From positions 1 to 5,987 of the forward strand of contig JAUYTA010000518.1 in the NCBI GenBank assembly GCA_030695265.1: a DNA stretch of 5,987 nucleotides, in the 5' to 3' direction. The position numbers and the translations under genes were made by a program. Within the stretch, counting starts at the first letter, position 1. Every line of letters starts with the position of its first letter. Positions 1-5,858 of the stretch are shown piece by piece. A model generated the notes under the pieces. The model saw nothing but the letters and a program-made list of their open reading frames with translations, did no database searches and was not told where the DNA came from. Source of the stretch: Bacteroidota bacterium (lineage in GTDB: Bacteria; Bacteroidota; Bacteroidia; Bacteroidales; Prolixibacteraceae).

Positions 1-1533
1 TCCGTAAATTTTCACTCCTGCATCTACGTCGATCACCTTGTTTCCGTTTGTTTCCATCAGTTCAAAATGAGCGGCTTTTTCCCAATCCATCCAGAAGTTG
101 GCTCCAAAATTTGGACTCTTTGTCTCGGCTTTGGGACCCAAAACATAAATCCCGGTGTTGTAATCCCACAAATCGGCAGGGTTCATTGATATTGAAACGA
201 CCGGCATTTTTTTATTTCCGTAGATAATGTACGAATTGGTAACCGTTTTGCCCGGCAACATACCCGATTTTAAAATTCGCGCCCTGACAACTCTGGAACC
301 GGGAATGTCAATTTCGCGAACAGCCTTCAATGATGATCGGGTCGGGACGGAACCATCGGTCGTGTAATAAATCGTATCATTTGTGGTAGGGGCAGTCAAA
401 ACGATTTTCGTCGCACCTGAATAGATACCGCCCGGCAAACTGAAAACCGGTTTTCCCGGATCTTCTCCCGAAACCCCATCTCCTGAATTTTCCTGACCCG
501 GTGTAGATGTGTCAAAAGCGTTCCAGACGCTTGGGTCTTTTAAAGTTCGGCCATAAGAATAATTCGTTTGTAAAGCGCCAATCCTGACACTATCGGCCAA
601 AATTCCTGAAGGGTTTGTCAGATAAAGCGATTCACCATTAGCACTTATTTTAAAGTTGGTATGAAGTTCATTTTTCCCGAGGTTTAAGAGTTCAACACCC
701 CTCGGATTTGCCGGTTTTTCGATGGTTTCAACCGATAAAAACGGAATTGCAGACAAATCGGAAGAAGTGGTATTTACATTGTGTACCTGAATTGCCAGTA
801 TATTTTCTCCTGATTTCAGGATTGCTGAATGATTGCTAATCAGGAATTTTTCGGGCGCCAGATTCTGATATATCAATGCTTCGTGTTGACCGGAGGCTGT
901 CTCGTCGAATCGTGGCAAGGAACCTTTTCCCAACATTTGTTCACGGGCAATTTCCACACCGTTCAGGTAAGCCACAAAACCATCATCGTAATCCATGTGC
1001 AACACCAATTGCCTTACTGACGCAGCATTTGTGATATTGATTTTTTTCCGCAGAAAGATAGATCTGGGAACCGTGACCACCGTTGCATCGTCGTTATCGC
1101 CCTGCCCAAAACCACTTTTGCCGGTTTTCCAGCTAACATCATCGAAACCGGCCAATCGCCAATTGGCTGTCGGTTCTGTTGTCGGAACCAGGTATTTCCA
1201 ATCATCGCCCTGAGATACAAGTGTATTCCAGTTTACAGGCATGTCCCTGCGGTCTTTTCCTGAAGCAAAAACAATCAGGTATTCGCCCGGATTAACGGTA
1301 AAGTCGGGGAAAAGCCATTTAAACGGATTGGTCTTTTTATCTGACAAACCAAAATCTTTCAGGTTTACGGAAGTAGTTCCTGAATTGAAGAATTCGATCC
1401 AGTCGGAAGTATCACCGTCACTGTCGGTCAAAGCTCCTCCGTTGGAACTCATAACTTCATTGATACGAAACGGTTGAGCAGCCGAAAATGAAGAAGGGAA
1501 AGTAAGGCAAAAAGCCAATAAGAGAAACTTCAT
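1..1533 (-). CDS. Secreted lamin-tail / CotH-family protein, N-terminal 511 residues (3' end outside window)
   Basis: The frame is open from ATG at 1533 to the window edge with no stop. Residues 1-19 form a signal peptide (MKFLLLAFCLTF..., likely cut after SAA), so the protein is exported. A lamin-tail domain begins at residue 23 (RINEVMSSN, then DWIEFFNSG at 44-52 and LKDFGLSDK). It breaks off near residue 97 and resumes at about 289 with LHTNFKISANGESLYL, SYGR and STPGQEN. Between these lies a galactose-binding-like beta-sandwich (about 112-270: WKYLVPTTEP, FVAYLNGVEIARE, GENILAIQVHN). Residues about 360-437 resemble a chitobiase C-terminal/FN3-like module (IYYTTDGSVPT). From 443 the start of a CotH domain is visible (MPVVSISMNPADLWD, TGIYVLG, HFELME, DAGVKIYG). 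CotH domains are related to atypical protein kinases; their role in Bacteroidota surface proteins is unclear. The catalytic part and any sorting signal are outside the window. Confidence 0.9.
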   Translation of the reverse strand, partial: MKFLLLAFCLTFPSSFSAAQPFRINEVMSSNGGALTDSDGDTSDWIEFFNSGTTSVNLKDFGLSDKKTNPFKWLFPDFTVNPGEYLIVFASGKDRRDMPVNWNTLVSQGDDWKYLVPTTEPTANWRLAGFDDVSWKTGKSGFGQGDNDDATVVTVPRSIFLRKKINITNAASVRQLVLHMDYDDGFVAYLNGVEIAREQMLGKGSLPRFDETASGQHEALIYQNLAPEKFLISNHSAILKSGENILAIQVHNVNTTSSDLSAIPFLSVETIEKPANPRGVELLNLGKNELHTNFKISANGESLYLTNPSGILADSVRIGALQTNYSYGRTLKDPSVWNAFDTSTPGQENSGDGVSGEDPGKPVFSLPGGIYSGATKIVLTAPTTNDTIYYTTDGSVPTRSSLKAVREIDIPGSRVVRARILKSGMLPGKTVTNSYIIYGNKKMPVVSISMNPADLWDYNTGIYVLGPKAETKSPNFGANFWMDWEKAAHFELMETNGNKVIDVDAGVKIYG

Positions 1534-1567
1534 GGTCAGTAAGCAGTTGATTTTAGTATCGTATTTA

Positions 1568-1575
1568 CAAAATTA
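1568..1575 (-). promoter_or_regulatory. Possible -7 promoter element for the CotH-family gene
   Basis: On the minus strand the sequence reads TAATTTTG, a full match to the Bacteroidota -7 consensus TAnnTTTG, 34 nt before the ATG at 1533. No TTTG or TTG -33 element is found at the usual 17-23 bp spacing, and an AT-rich spacer can produce this octamer by chance. No Shine-Dalgarno site precedes the start, as is usual in this phylum. Confidence 0.35.
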
Positions 1576-1611
1576 GCAAACATACTTTGGAAAGGACTAT
1601 AACATTTAAAA

Positions 1612-1695
1612 ATGGTTGAATTACGGCATCATTTGAAGGATTTGTTGAAACGAGCCATGAACATTTTTGAAAAAAGCCGATATCAGGAACAATAG
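1612..1695 (+). CDS. Doubtful 27-residue small ORF
   Basis: ATG at 1612 opens a frame ending in TAG at 1693-1695. The peptide starts MVELRHHLKDLLKRAMN and is rich in Leu, Lys, Arg and His, with the look of a charged amphipathic helix. It has no ribosome binding site close to the start, no recognisable family, and lies wholly in the spacer between two divergent genes. It could be a small protein, a remnant of a larger gene, or chance. It is listed because its composition is more protein-like than the surrounding spacer. Confidence 0.15.
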   Translation: MVELRHHLKDLLKRAMNIFEKSRYQEQ

Positions 1696-1860
1696 CCAAA
1701 CATATATTAAACAAATAACGTAAACCTCACAGACATCATCCCCGTAATTTGACATTGGCCGCCCTGAACTTCAACCAGCCACTAATTCCCACCATTAATC
1801 CCTTGTTTTTTAAAAGAATACAAATGAGGCCTACCGTTGCCGAAATTTTATTTTGAAGCG

Positions 1861-2373
1861 ATGGAATCAACAGCGAAAAATCAACCTGTAATCGACCCTT
1901 CATGGCAAAAGGTGATCATGAAATACAATCAACCCGATTTACGTAAAAGCATCTGGCAAATTATCAATACGCTCCTGCCCTATTTGGCTTTGTGGTATTT
2001 AATGATCCAAAGTTTACAGGTTTCGTATTGGATAACACTATTACTGGCGGTTATTGCCAGCGGCTTTTTGATCAGGTTATTCATTATTTTTCACGATTGC
2101 GGCCACGGATCTTTTTTCAAGTCAAAGCGGGCAAACAATATCGTTGGAATGACCTTCGGCATACTCTCGTTTACTCCTTACAACAAGTGGCACAACCAGC
2201 ATTTTGAGCACCATGCAACTACCGTCAATCTTGACAAACACGGACTCGGCGACGTTTGGACAATATCTGTAATTTTGGTATTGTCATTCAATTTAAAATG
2301 TGTGAATCATGTAAATTTCAAACAGATTTATGTAACGATTCCCCGAACGAATAGTTTCAACTTTACATCATGA
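1861..2373 (+). pseudogene. Membrane fatty acid desaturase, truncated after the second histidine box
   Basis: Desaturases of this family are di-iron membrane enzymes that insert double bonds into acyl chains using three histidine boxes. Numbered from ATG 1861, the protein shows two hydrophobic segments (about 31-50 and 54-77), box one HDCGH at 78-82, and box two HNQHFEHH at 111-118, then LDKHGLGDVWT ending at 134. After codon 134 (nt 2262) the family-like sequence stops and the frame runs 36 more codons through AT-rich sequence to TGA at 2371-2373. Intact members are usually about 300-350 residues and need a third C-terminal histidine box, which is absent in every frame downstream. The product should therefore be inactive. 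A TTG at 1837 extends the frame upstream by 8 residues, but the ATG at 1861 is preferred because MESTAKNQP resembles an ordinary start and TTG starts are rare. Confidence 0.75.
2298..2335 (+). promoter_or_regulatory. Phased ATGT half-sites upstream of the small membrane gene
   Basis: ATGTGTGAATC at 2298 is followed directly by ATGTAAATTTC at 2309, and ATGTAACGATT begins at 2330. The starts are 11 and 21 bp apart, one and two helical turns. This is the geometry expected for a tandem-binding regulator such as an OmpR-class response regulator, but neither regulator nor signal can be named. Further on, ATAGTTTCAACTTTAC (2351-2366) weakly resembles a Bacteroidota promoter -7 region. The next start codon is at 2419. 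Confidence 0.35.
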
Positions 2374-2418
2374 AATCAAAATCTCAAAAACTAAAATTCA
2401 ATAACTAAAAACTAAAAA

Positions 2419-2529
2419 ATGATGAACGATTACTCCTGGGGTTGGGGCATTGGCTGGGGTGCCTGGATTCTCGCACTTGCTGTGATTTTCGTTTATTTCT
2501 TTTATTTATACCGCAAACGCAGAAGTTAG
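2419..2529 (+). CDS. Small single-helix membrane protein (36 residues)
   Basis: ATG-ATG at 2419 opens a 36-codon frame ending in TAG. The N-terminus is short and rich in Trp and Gly (MMNDYSWGWGIGWGAW). One transmembrane helix follows at about 15-31 (ILALAVIFVYFFYLY), then a basic tail, RKRRS, which predicts the C-terminus in the cytoplasm. No Shine-Dalgarno site is present; the leader is A-rich, as is common in Bacteroidota. The WGWG start recalls small membrane proteins that carry a SHOCT segment, but that segment is absent here. It has its own upstream region with phased half-sites and no close downstream partner. No function can be assigned. The second ATG at 2422 is an alternative start. 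Confidence 0.55.
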   Translation: MMNDYSWGWGIGWGAWILALAVIFVYFFYLYRKRRS

Positions 2530-2943
2530 ATCCTGTTTTTTCTACCTCATACCATTCTAATTTTCAGCACTATTTAAAAACACCTGATGTGTTTAAAGAG
2601 GACTACAATTCTACAGTTCTCAAAAATTCGCGCACAATATTTTGTGACCCAAAACGATAAATTTCCAACAACCTTTCATTGTTATTGTTCAAATAATGCA
2701 GTGCTAATAGCTGCAAAATGACACGTTCGTGCTATTGACATTAAATAACCATATCACTAAATTCCATAAATTATTATTTACAAGTATCAGTACTGCAAGT
2801 CCTTTAACAAAAGAGATTTGAAAGTTTACCTTTTGATAAAAACTTACAGTATTGATGATAAGAAAAAGTGACAATCAAATTTTATCCTGATTGGATTTGA
2901 AATTAATATATCGAAAATAACTCAATCGTAAAAATTACTGATT
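2530..2943. other. AT-rich spacer without recognisable genes
   Basis: About 410 bp of clearly AT-rich sequence separate the small membrane gene from the DUF5675 gene. Short open stretches exist on both strands, but none has a credible start, a family resemblance or a length beyond chance. A weak inverted repeat (AAACAC-CTGAT-GTGTTT, 2578-2594) lies about 50 bp after the small gene but lacks a U-tract. GTGCTA occurs at 2701 and 2729. The promoter for the DUF5675 gene must lie here; no full TAnnTTTG match was found. Confidence 0.5.
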
Positions 2944-3369
2944 ATGGCACTCATCAAAGTTGAACGTTTCCTTCACCATCCCGATTGTGAAATTAGCAGG
3001 GTTTACATAAATGGTGAATACTTCTGTTTCAGTATAGAAGACGCTTTTCGCACTACAAAAATAAAGGGCGAAACCTGTATACCATATGGAACCTATCCTT
3101 TGGCAACACGCTGGTCACCCCGATTTTCAAAAACATACAACCACGATATGATTTGGGTGCAAAACGTACCTGATTTCGAATTCATTCTAATTCACTGGGG
3201 CAATACCATCAGTGATACGGAAGGATGTCTGATTATCGGTGATAAAATTGGCGTTGTTAACCAAAAAGATGCAGTGCTGAATTCAAGGGCTACCTATCAG
3301 AAGTTTTACGCCAGGGTAATAAATCAAATTAAAGCTGGCGGACAAAGTATAGAATACAGTAAAATATAG
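2944..3369 (+). CDS. DUF5675 family protein
   Basis: This is a complete 141-residue protein without signal peptide or membrane helix. Residues 31-52 (IEDAFR, then GETCIPYGTYP) and 74-97 (NVPDFEFILIHWGN, then DTEGCLIIG) match the conserved pattern of DUF5675, a domain found in Bacteroidota and phage genomes. SRATYQKFY (114-122) fits the family's C-terminal helix. The conserved H84, N87, D91 and the GC pair at 94-95 suggest an enzymatic site. The order His...Gly-Cys recalls L,D-transpeptidase (YkuD) catalytic motifs, but the relationship is my inference and the family's function is unknown to me. The ATG at 2944 begins the conserved sequence (MALIKVERF); no Shine-Dalgarno site is seen. It lies 71 bp before the C1A peptidase fragment on the same strand and may be an old phage-derived gene. 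Confidence 0.75.
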   Translation: MALIKVERFLHHPDCEISRVYINGEYFCFSIEDAFRTTKIKGETCIPYGTYPLATRWSPRFSKTYNHDMIWVQNVPDFEFILIHWGNTISDTEGCLIIGDKIGVVNQKDAVLNSRATYQKFYARVINQIKAGGQSIEYSKI

Positions 3370-3390
3370 TCAGCCAGATAATTATCGAAC

Positions 3391-3430
3391 AATTTTAACA
3401 AAATGGTTTTTACATATTAATTTTAACAAA
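3391..3430 (+). repeat. 12-bp direct repeat upstream of the C1A peptidase
   Basis: AATTTTAACAAA occurs at 3391-3402 and again at 3419-3430, 28 bp apart. The second copy runs into the Shine-Dalgarno site of the peptidase gene. It could be a regulatory direct repeat or a small duplication, but low-complexity AT-rich sequence makes chance plausible. Confidence 0.35.
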
Positions 3431-3436
3431 GGAGGT
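3428..3436 (+). promoter_or_regulatory. Strong Shine-Dalgarno site setting the C1A start
   Basis: AAAGGAGGT is perfectly complementary to the 9 bases at the conserved 3' end of 16S rRNA and sits 4 nt before ATG 3441. It decides for this start over the in-frame ATG at 3471. Such a strong site is unusual in Bacteroidota and none of the other genes in the window has one. Confidence 0.6.
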
Positions 3437-3440
3437 TACT

Positions 3441-3875
3441 ATGGATGAATTTATTCGCAGAAGACTAACAATGGGTTGGCTGCCGGATTATCCTGATTTC
3501 AGGGATCTCACCGTTGATCAGGAAAATGTATCATCCCGCCTGAAAGGACTCGGGCAAAATGATTCGATTAAGGAAATGCTTTCAAAAACTGGTGCATCAG
3601 TTACCGCAAAAGCCACAATTCCTAAATCGGTTTCACTGCTCAGTTGGTTTCCACCTATCGAAGACCAGGGTTCAATCGGCTCATGCACTGCAAATGCCGG
3701 TGTTGGGTTGGTCGAATATTTTGAACGCCGCGCATTTGGAAGACACATCGACGCTTCGCGTTTGTTCCTTTACAAAGCTACCAGAAACCTTATGCACGAG
3801 ACTGGCGATACCGGCGCATTTCTGCGGACAACCATGGGGGCATTGGTGCTTTTTGGTGTTCCGCCAGAAGAATAA
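3441..3875 (+). pseudogene. C1A papain-like cysteine peptidase, N-terminal half only
   Basis: Papain-family (C1A) peptidases use a Cys-His-Asn triad with an oxyanion-hole Gln. The 144 residues show the bacterial C1A beginning: GWLPDYPDFRD at 12-22, then a linker, then PPIEDQGSIGSCTANAG with Gln76 and nucleophile Cys82, and RLFLYKATRN at 107-116. The frame ends at PPEE followed by TAA, where intact members continue for well over 100 residues carrying the catalytic His and Asn. Both are missing here, so it should lack peptidase activity. There is no signal peptide, so it would be cytoplasmic. The start at 3441 is fixed by a strong Shine-Dalgarno site. An out-of-frame stretch just downstream looks like the original C-terminus, pointing to an internal deletion. 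It leads a co-directional set with the hydrolase 36 bp downstream. Confidence 0.75.
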
Positions 3876-3910
3876 ATGAATGGGTAGATACAGGACATTT
3901 CAAACCATAA
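3875..3910 (+). pseudogene. Probable C-terminal remnant of the C1A peptidase, other frame
   Basis: In the frame starting at 3875 the DNA reads NEWVDTGHFKP and then TAA at 3908-3910, 1 bp before the hydrolase ATG. As I recall, bacterial C1A peptidases commonly end in an E(W/F)VDT-type sequence. The stretch is out of frame with the N-terminal half ending at 3875. The simplest reading is an internal deletion that removed the middle of the gene, including the catalytic His and Asn, and shifted the frame. The stretch is short, so the identification is tentative. Confidence 0.45.
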
Positions 3911-3911
3911 T

Positions 3912-4925
3912 ATGCCAAACCATCAATTTGATATTATCCCTTTTAAAGCATTCGATGGTTTTGAATGTAATTTGTGGCGGTTAAAACACGATCGCCCGAA
4001 ACATCGCGGGCCGGTAATGCTGGTGCATGGTGCGGGCGTTCGTGCCAATATTTTCAATCCGCCCAATGAAATCAATTTATTGGATATGCTTGCCGATGCC
4101 GGGTACGATGTATTTCTCGAAAACTGGCGTGGCAGTACCGAGTTACCTGCAAATAAATGGGATTTGGATGTGGTGGCAAAAAACGACCATCCGGCTGCCA
4201 TTAAAAAGGTATGTGAAGTTAGTGGCGTCGAACAATGCAAAGCAATTATCCATTGTCAGGGCTCAACCAGTTTTATGATTTCGGCTGTCGAAGGGTTGGT
4301 TCCACAAGTTAAAACGATTGTCACCAATGCGGTTTCACTTCATCCGGTGGTGCCTTCATGGTCGCGTGTTAAATTAGATGTAGTTCTCGAAATAGCCAGT
4401 CTGATGACTGATTATCTCAATCCGCGCTGGGGTGACGAGGCTCCGGATTTCCGTGCAAAGTTTTTCAGGGCTTTGGTACTTTCCACGCATTTTGAAAAAG
4501 ATACCAATGTCGGAAAATTTGTAAGTTTTACTTATGGAGCAGGATTTCCGGCATTGTGGGAGTTGGAGAATCTCAGCGATGAAACGAAAGATTGGATCAG
4601 AAATGAATTTGGACCGGTACCGGTACATTTTTTCAGGCACATCCGAAAAGGTGTACACAACGGCTCGTTGGTTTCGGTTGATGGTACAAAACACTATGCT
4701 GAAAGAGTTCCGGCAACCGATGCGCGTTTCGTTTTTTTTGCCGGAAAGCTCAACAAATGTTTCAGGAGTGAAAGCCAGGTGAATTCGTTTGACTATTTCA
4801 ACCGGTTAAAACCTGATTTCCATAAGTTGTACGTGTATGATACTTATAGCCACCTGGATATATTTCTGGGAAAGAATGCGCACAAAGATATTTTTCCGGT
4901 AATGATTAGTGAATTGAATGTATGA
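3912..4925 (+). CDS. Alpha/beta hydrolase with a probable cysteine nucleophile
   Basis: This is a complete 337-residue protein without signal peptide. The fold is shown by GPVMLVHGAGVRANIF (33-48; oxyanion-hole HGAG at 39-42), AGYDVFLENWRGS (63-75), the nucleophile elbow IHCQGS (113-118), FVFFAGKLN (273-281), and a late histidine in YSHLDIF (312-318, His314). In the elbow the usual Gly-X-Ser-X-Gly is Ile-His-Cys-Gln-Gly, placing Cys115 as nucleophile, as in dienelactone hydrolases and PHA synthases. The triad acid is not obvious; Asn281 sits where an acid is often found. It resembles the hydrolase domain that occurs fused to or beside GMC (cholesterol-oxidase-like) oxidoreductases, which suggests a lipophilic substrate; this is inference. 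It lies 1 bp after the peptidase remnant and 33 bp before the decarboxylase-like gene, so it is probably co-transcribed. No clear Shine-Dalgarno site is present. Confidence 0.8.
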   Translation: MPNHQFDIIPFKAFDGFECNLWRLKHDRPKHRGPVMLVHGAGVRANIFNPPNEINLLDMLADAGYDVFLENWRGSTELPANKWDLDVVAKNDHPAAIKKVCEVSGVEQCKAIIHCQGSTSFMISAVEGLVPQVKTIVTNAVSLHPVVPSWSRVKLDVVLEIASLMTDYLNPRWGDEAPDFRAKFFRALVLSTHFEKDTNVGKFVSFTYGAGFPALWELENLSDETKDWIRNEFGPVPVHFFRHIRKGVHNGSLVSVDGTKHYAERVPATDARFVFFAGKLNKCFRSESQVNSFDYFNRLKPDFHKLYVYDTYSHLDIFLGKNAHKDIFPVMISELNV

Positions 4926-4958
4926 GTTAGGAAACTGTTATTAAAACCTCTATAAGCT

Positions 4959-5846
4959 ATGTCAGTATCAAAACGAATTAAAGAATACGAAGGCAAGTAT
5001 TCTATGGTTGATGGGATCACCTTCAAACTGCCGGTTGGCGCAACAAAATCGCCGGCTATTATGGCGGGGTTTTTATGCGATTACGAAAAAGCGAAAGCAA
5101 TTTTACCCGGAAATGAGTTGCATCCGGTAAAGGCATTTGGAAAAGCTGTTTTTATGGTTACAGTGATTGACTATCGGGTTACTTCGATTGGCAAATACAT
5201 TGAATACAGCATTGCTCTTGCAGTGACCCGTGGACGCAAACCTGCTCCACCAATGCTTCCGGCCATGATGATGAAAACATACAAAACCGGTCAGTTTATT
5301 CTGGATCTCCCGGTAAGTTCAGAAGTATCGGTTAAAGGTGGAAAAGGAATATGGGGAATGCCCAAACACAAAGCAAACCTCGATTTTATAATTACCGACA
5401 AACAGGTTAGTTCGCAGTACGAAAAAGACGGACAGTTTGCCTTCAGGATAGAAATCGACAAACCGAAGAAGACCAACTTTCCGATCAACCTCAGTGCGAT
5501 CAACTACAGCCATTTCCGGAATATGCTGATGGCCTCGTACATTCATTTTAAATCGAAGGCCGGAATCAGACTGGGGAAAAGTGCAACCGGACGATTGTTT
5601 ATTGGCGATCATCCACGAACCAAATTCTTAAAGGATTTGCAAATTGAAAGCAAACCATTTTTCACAATGTACATGCCCGAAACCACCGGTATTCTGGACG
5701 ATCATTTTGAATGTTGGTTTATGACCTACGAAAACAAGCCCGAAAAAGTCACTCCTGAAGGATTTGAAAGCGTATTTGATTTAGGATTAAACGAAGATTG
5801 GCTGGAAGCGCCATCTATTACCGATTACGAAAAATTCAAAATTTAA
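4959..5846 (+). CDS. Acetoacetate decarboxylase superfamily protein
   Basis: This is a complete 295-residue soluble protein. Acetoacetate decarboxylase forms a Schiff base between a lysine and its beta-keto substrate. The conserved core is visible: SPAIMAGFLCDYEKAKAILP (31-50), YIEYSIALAV (80-89) with Glu82, and GIWGMPKHKANLDF (130-143). Lys136 in Met-Pro-Lys aligns by motif with the Schiff-base lysine in the Tyr-Pro-Lys-Lys motif of the clostridial enzyme, and Glu82 sits where a catalytic glutamate is expected. Members of this superfamily also act as aldolases or dehydratases, so decarboxylation of acetoacetate is not assured. At 295 residues it is longer than the roughly 245-residue clostridial enzyme, with extra C-terminal sequence. 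It follows the hydrolase by 33 bp and precedes a membrane protein gene by 12 bp, suggesting an operon in which the hydrolase may supply or process its substrate. No Shine-Dalgarno site precedes ATG 4959. Confidence 0.85.
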   Translation: MSVSKRIKEYEGKYSMVDGITFKLPVGATKSPAIMAGFLCDYEKAKAILPGNELHPVKAFGKAVFMVTVIDYRVTSIGKYIEYSIALAVTRGRKPAPPMLPAMMMKTYKTGQFILDLPVSSEVSVKGGKGIWGMPKHKANLDFIITDKQVSSQYEKDGQFAFRIEIDKPKKTNFPINLSAINYSHFRNMLMASYIHFKSKAGIRLGKSATGRLFIGDHPRTKFLKDLQIESKPFFTMYMPETTGILDDHFECWFMTYENKPEKVTPEGFESVFDLGLNEDWLEAPSITDYEKFKI

Positions 5847-5858
5847 AATTACCTCATC

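Larger units (their letters stand above)
1534..1836. other. Divergent intergenic spacer
   Basis: About 300 bp separate the minus-strand CotH-family gene from the plus-strand desaturase. It should contain both promoters. Apart from the -7-like octamer for the left gene and a doubtful 27-codon frame at 1612-1695, I see no hairpin terminator, repeat or RNA gene. For the right gene, a TAATTTG stretch near 1746 is one base short of the Bacteroidota -7 consensus, and a ten-codon frame (1824-1856) ends 4 bp before the likely desaturase start. Confidence 0.5.

Noticed and set aside
1014..1220. Open frame in another frame within the CotH-family gene
   Set aside because: The continuous 511-codon frame with recognisable domains fully explains this DNA; the overlap is a shadow.
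1837..1860. TTG start extending the desaturase by 8 residues
   Set aside because: The ATG at 1861 is a normal start, and the extra residues resemble no desaturase N-terminus that I know.
2578..2594. Inverted repeat AAACAC-CTGAT-GTGTTT as a terminator for the small membrane gene
   Set aside because: The stem is only 6 bp and AT-rich, with no following U-tract; it is too weak to call a terminator.
2442..2660. 72-codon open frame overlapping the small membrane gene
   Set aside because: It starts inside the better supported small gene in another frame, has no family resemblance, and its composition follows the AT-rich spacer.
2701..2740. Repeated GTGCTA at 2701 and 2729 as a repeat array or CRISPR
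   Set aside because: Only six bases are shared and there are just two copies; no regular repeat-spacer structure exists anywhere in the window.
2263..2943. Insertion sequence explaining the desaturase break
   Set aside because: No transposase, terminal inverted repeats or target-site duplication could be found in this stretch.
4613..4624. Perfect 12-bp palindrome ACCGGTACCGGT
   Set aside because: It lies inside the hydrolase gene and is explained by codons for Pro-Val-Pro-Val; there is no sign of a site function.
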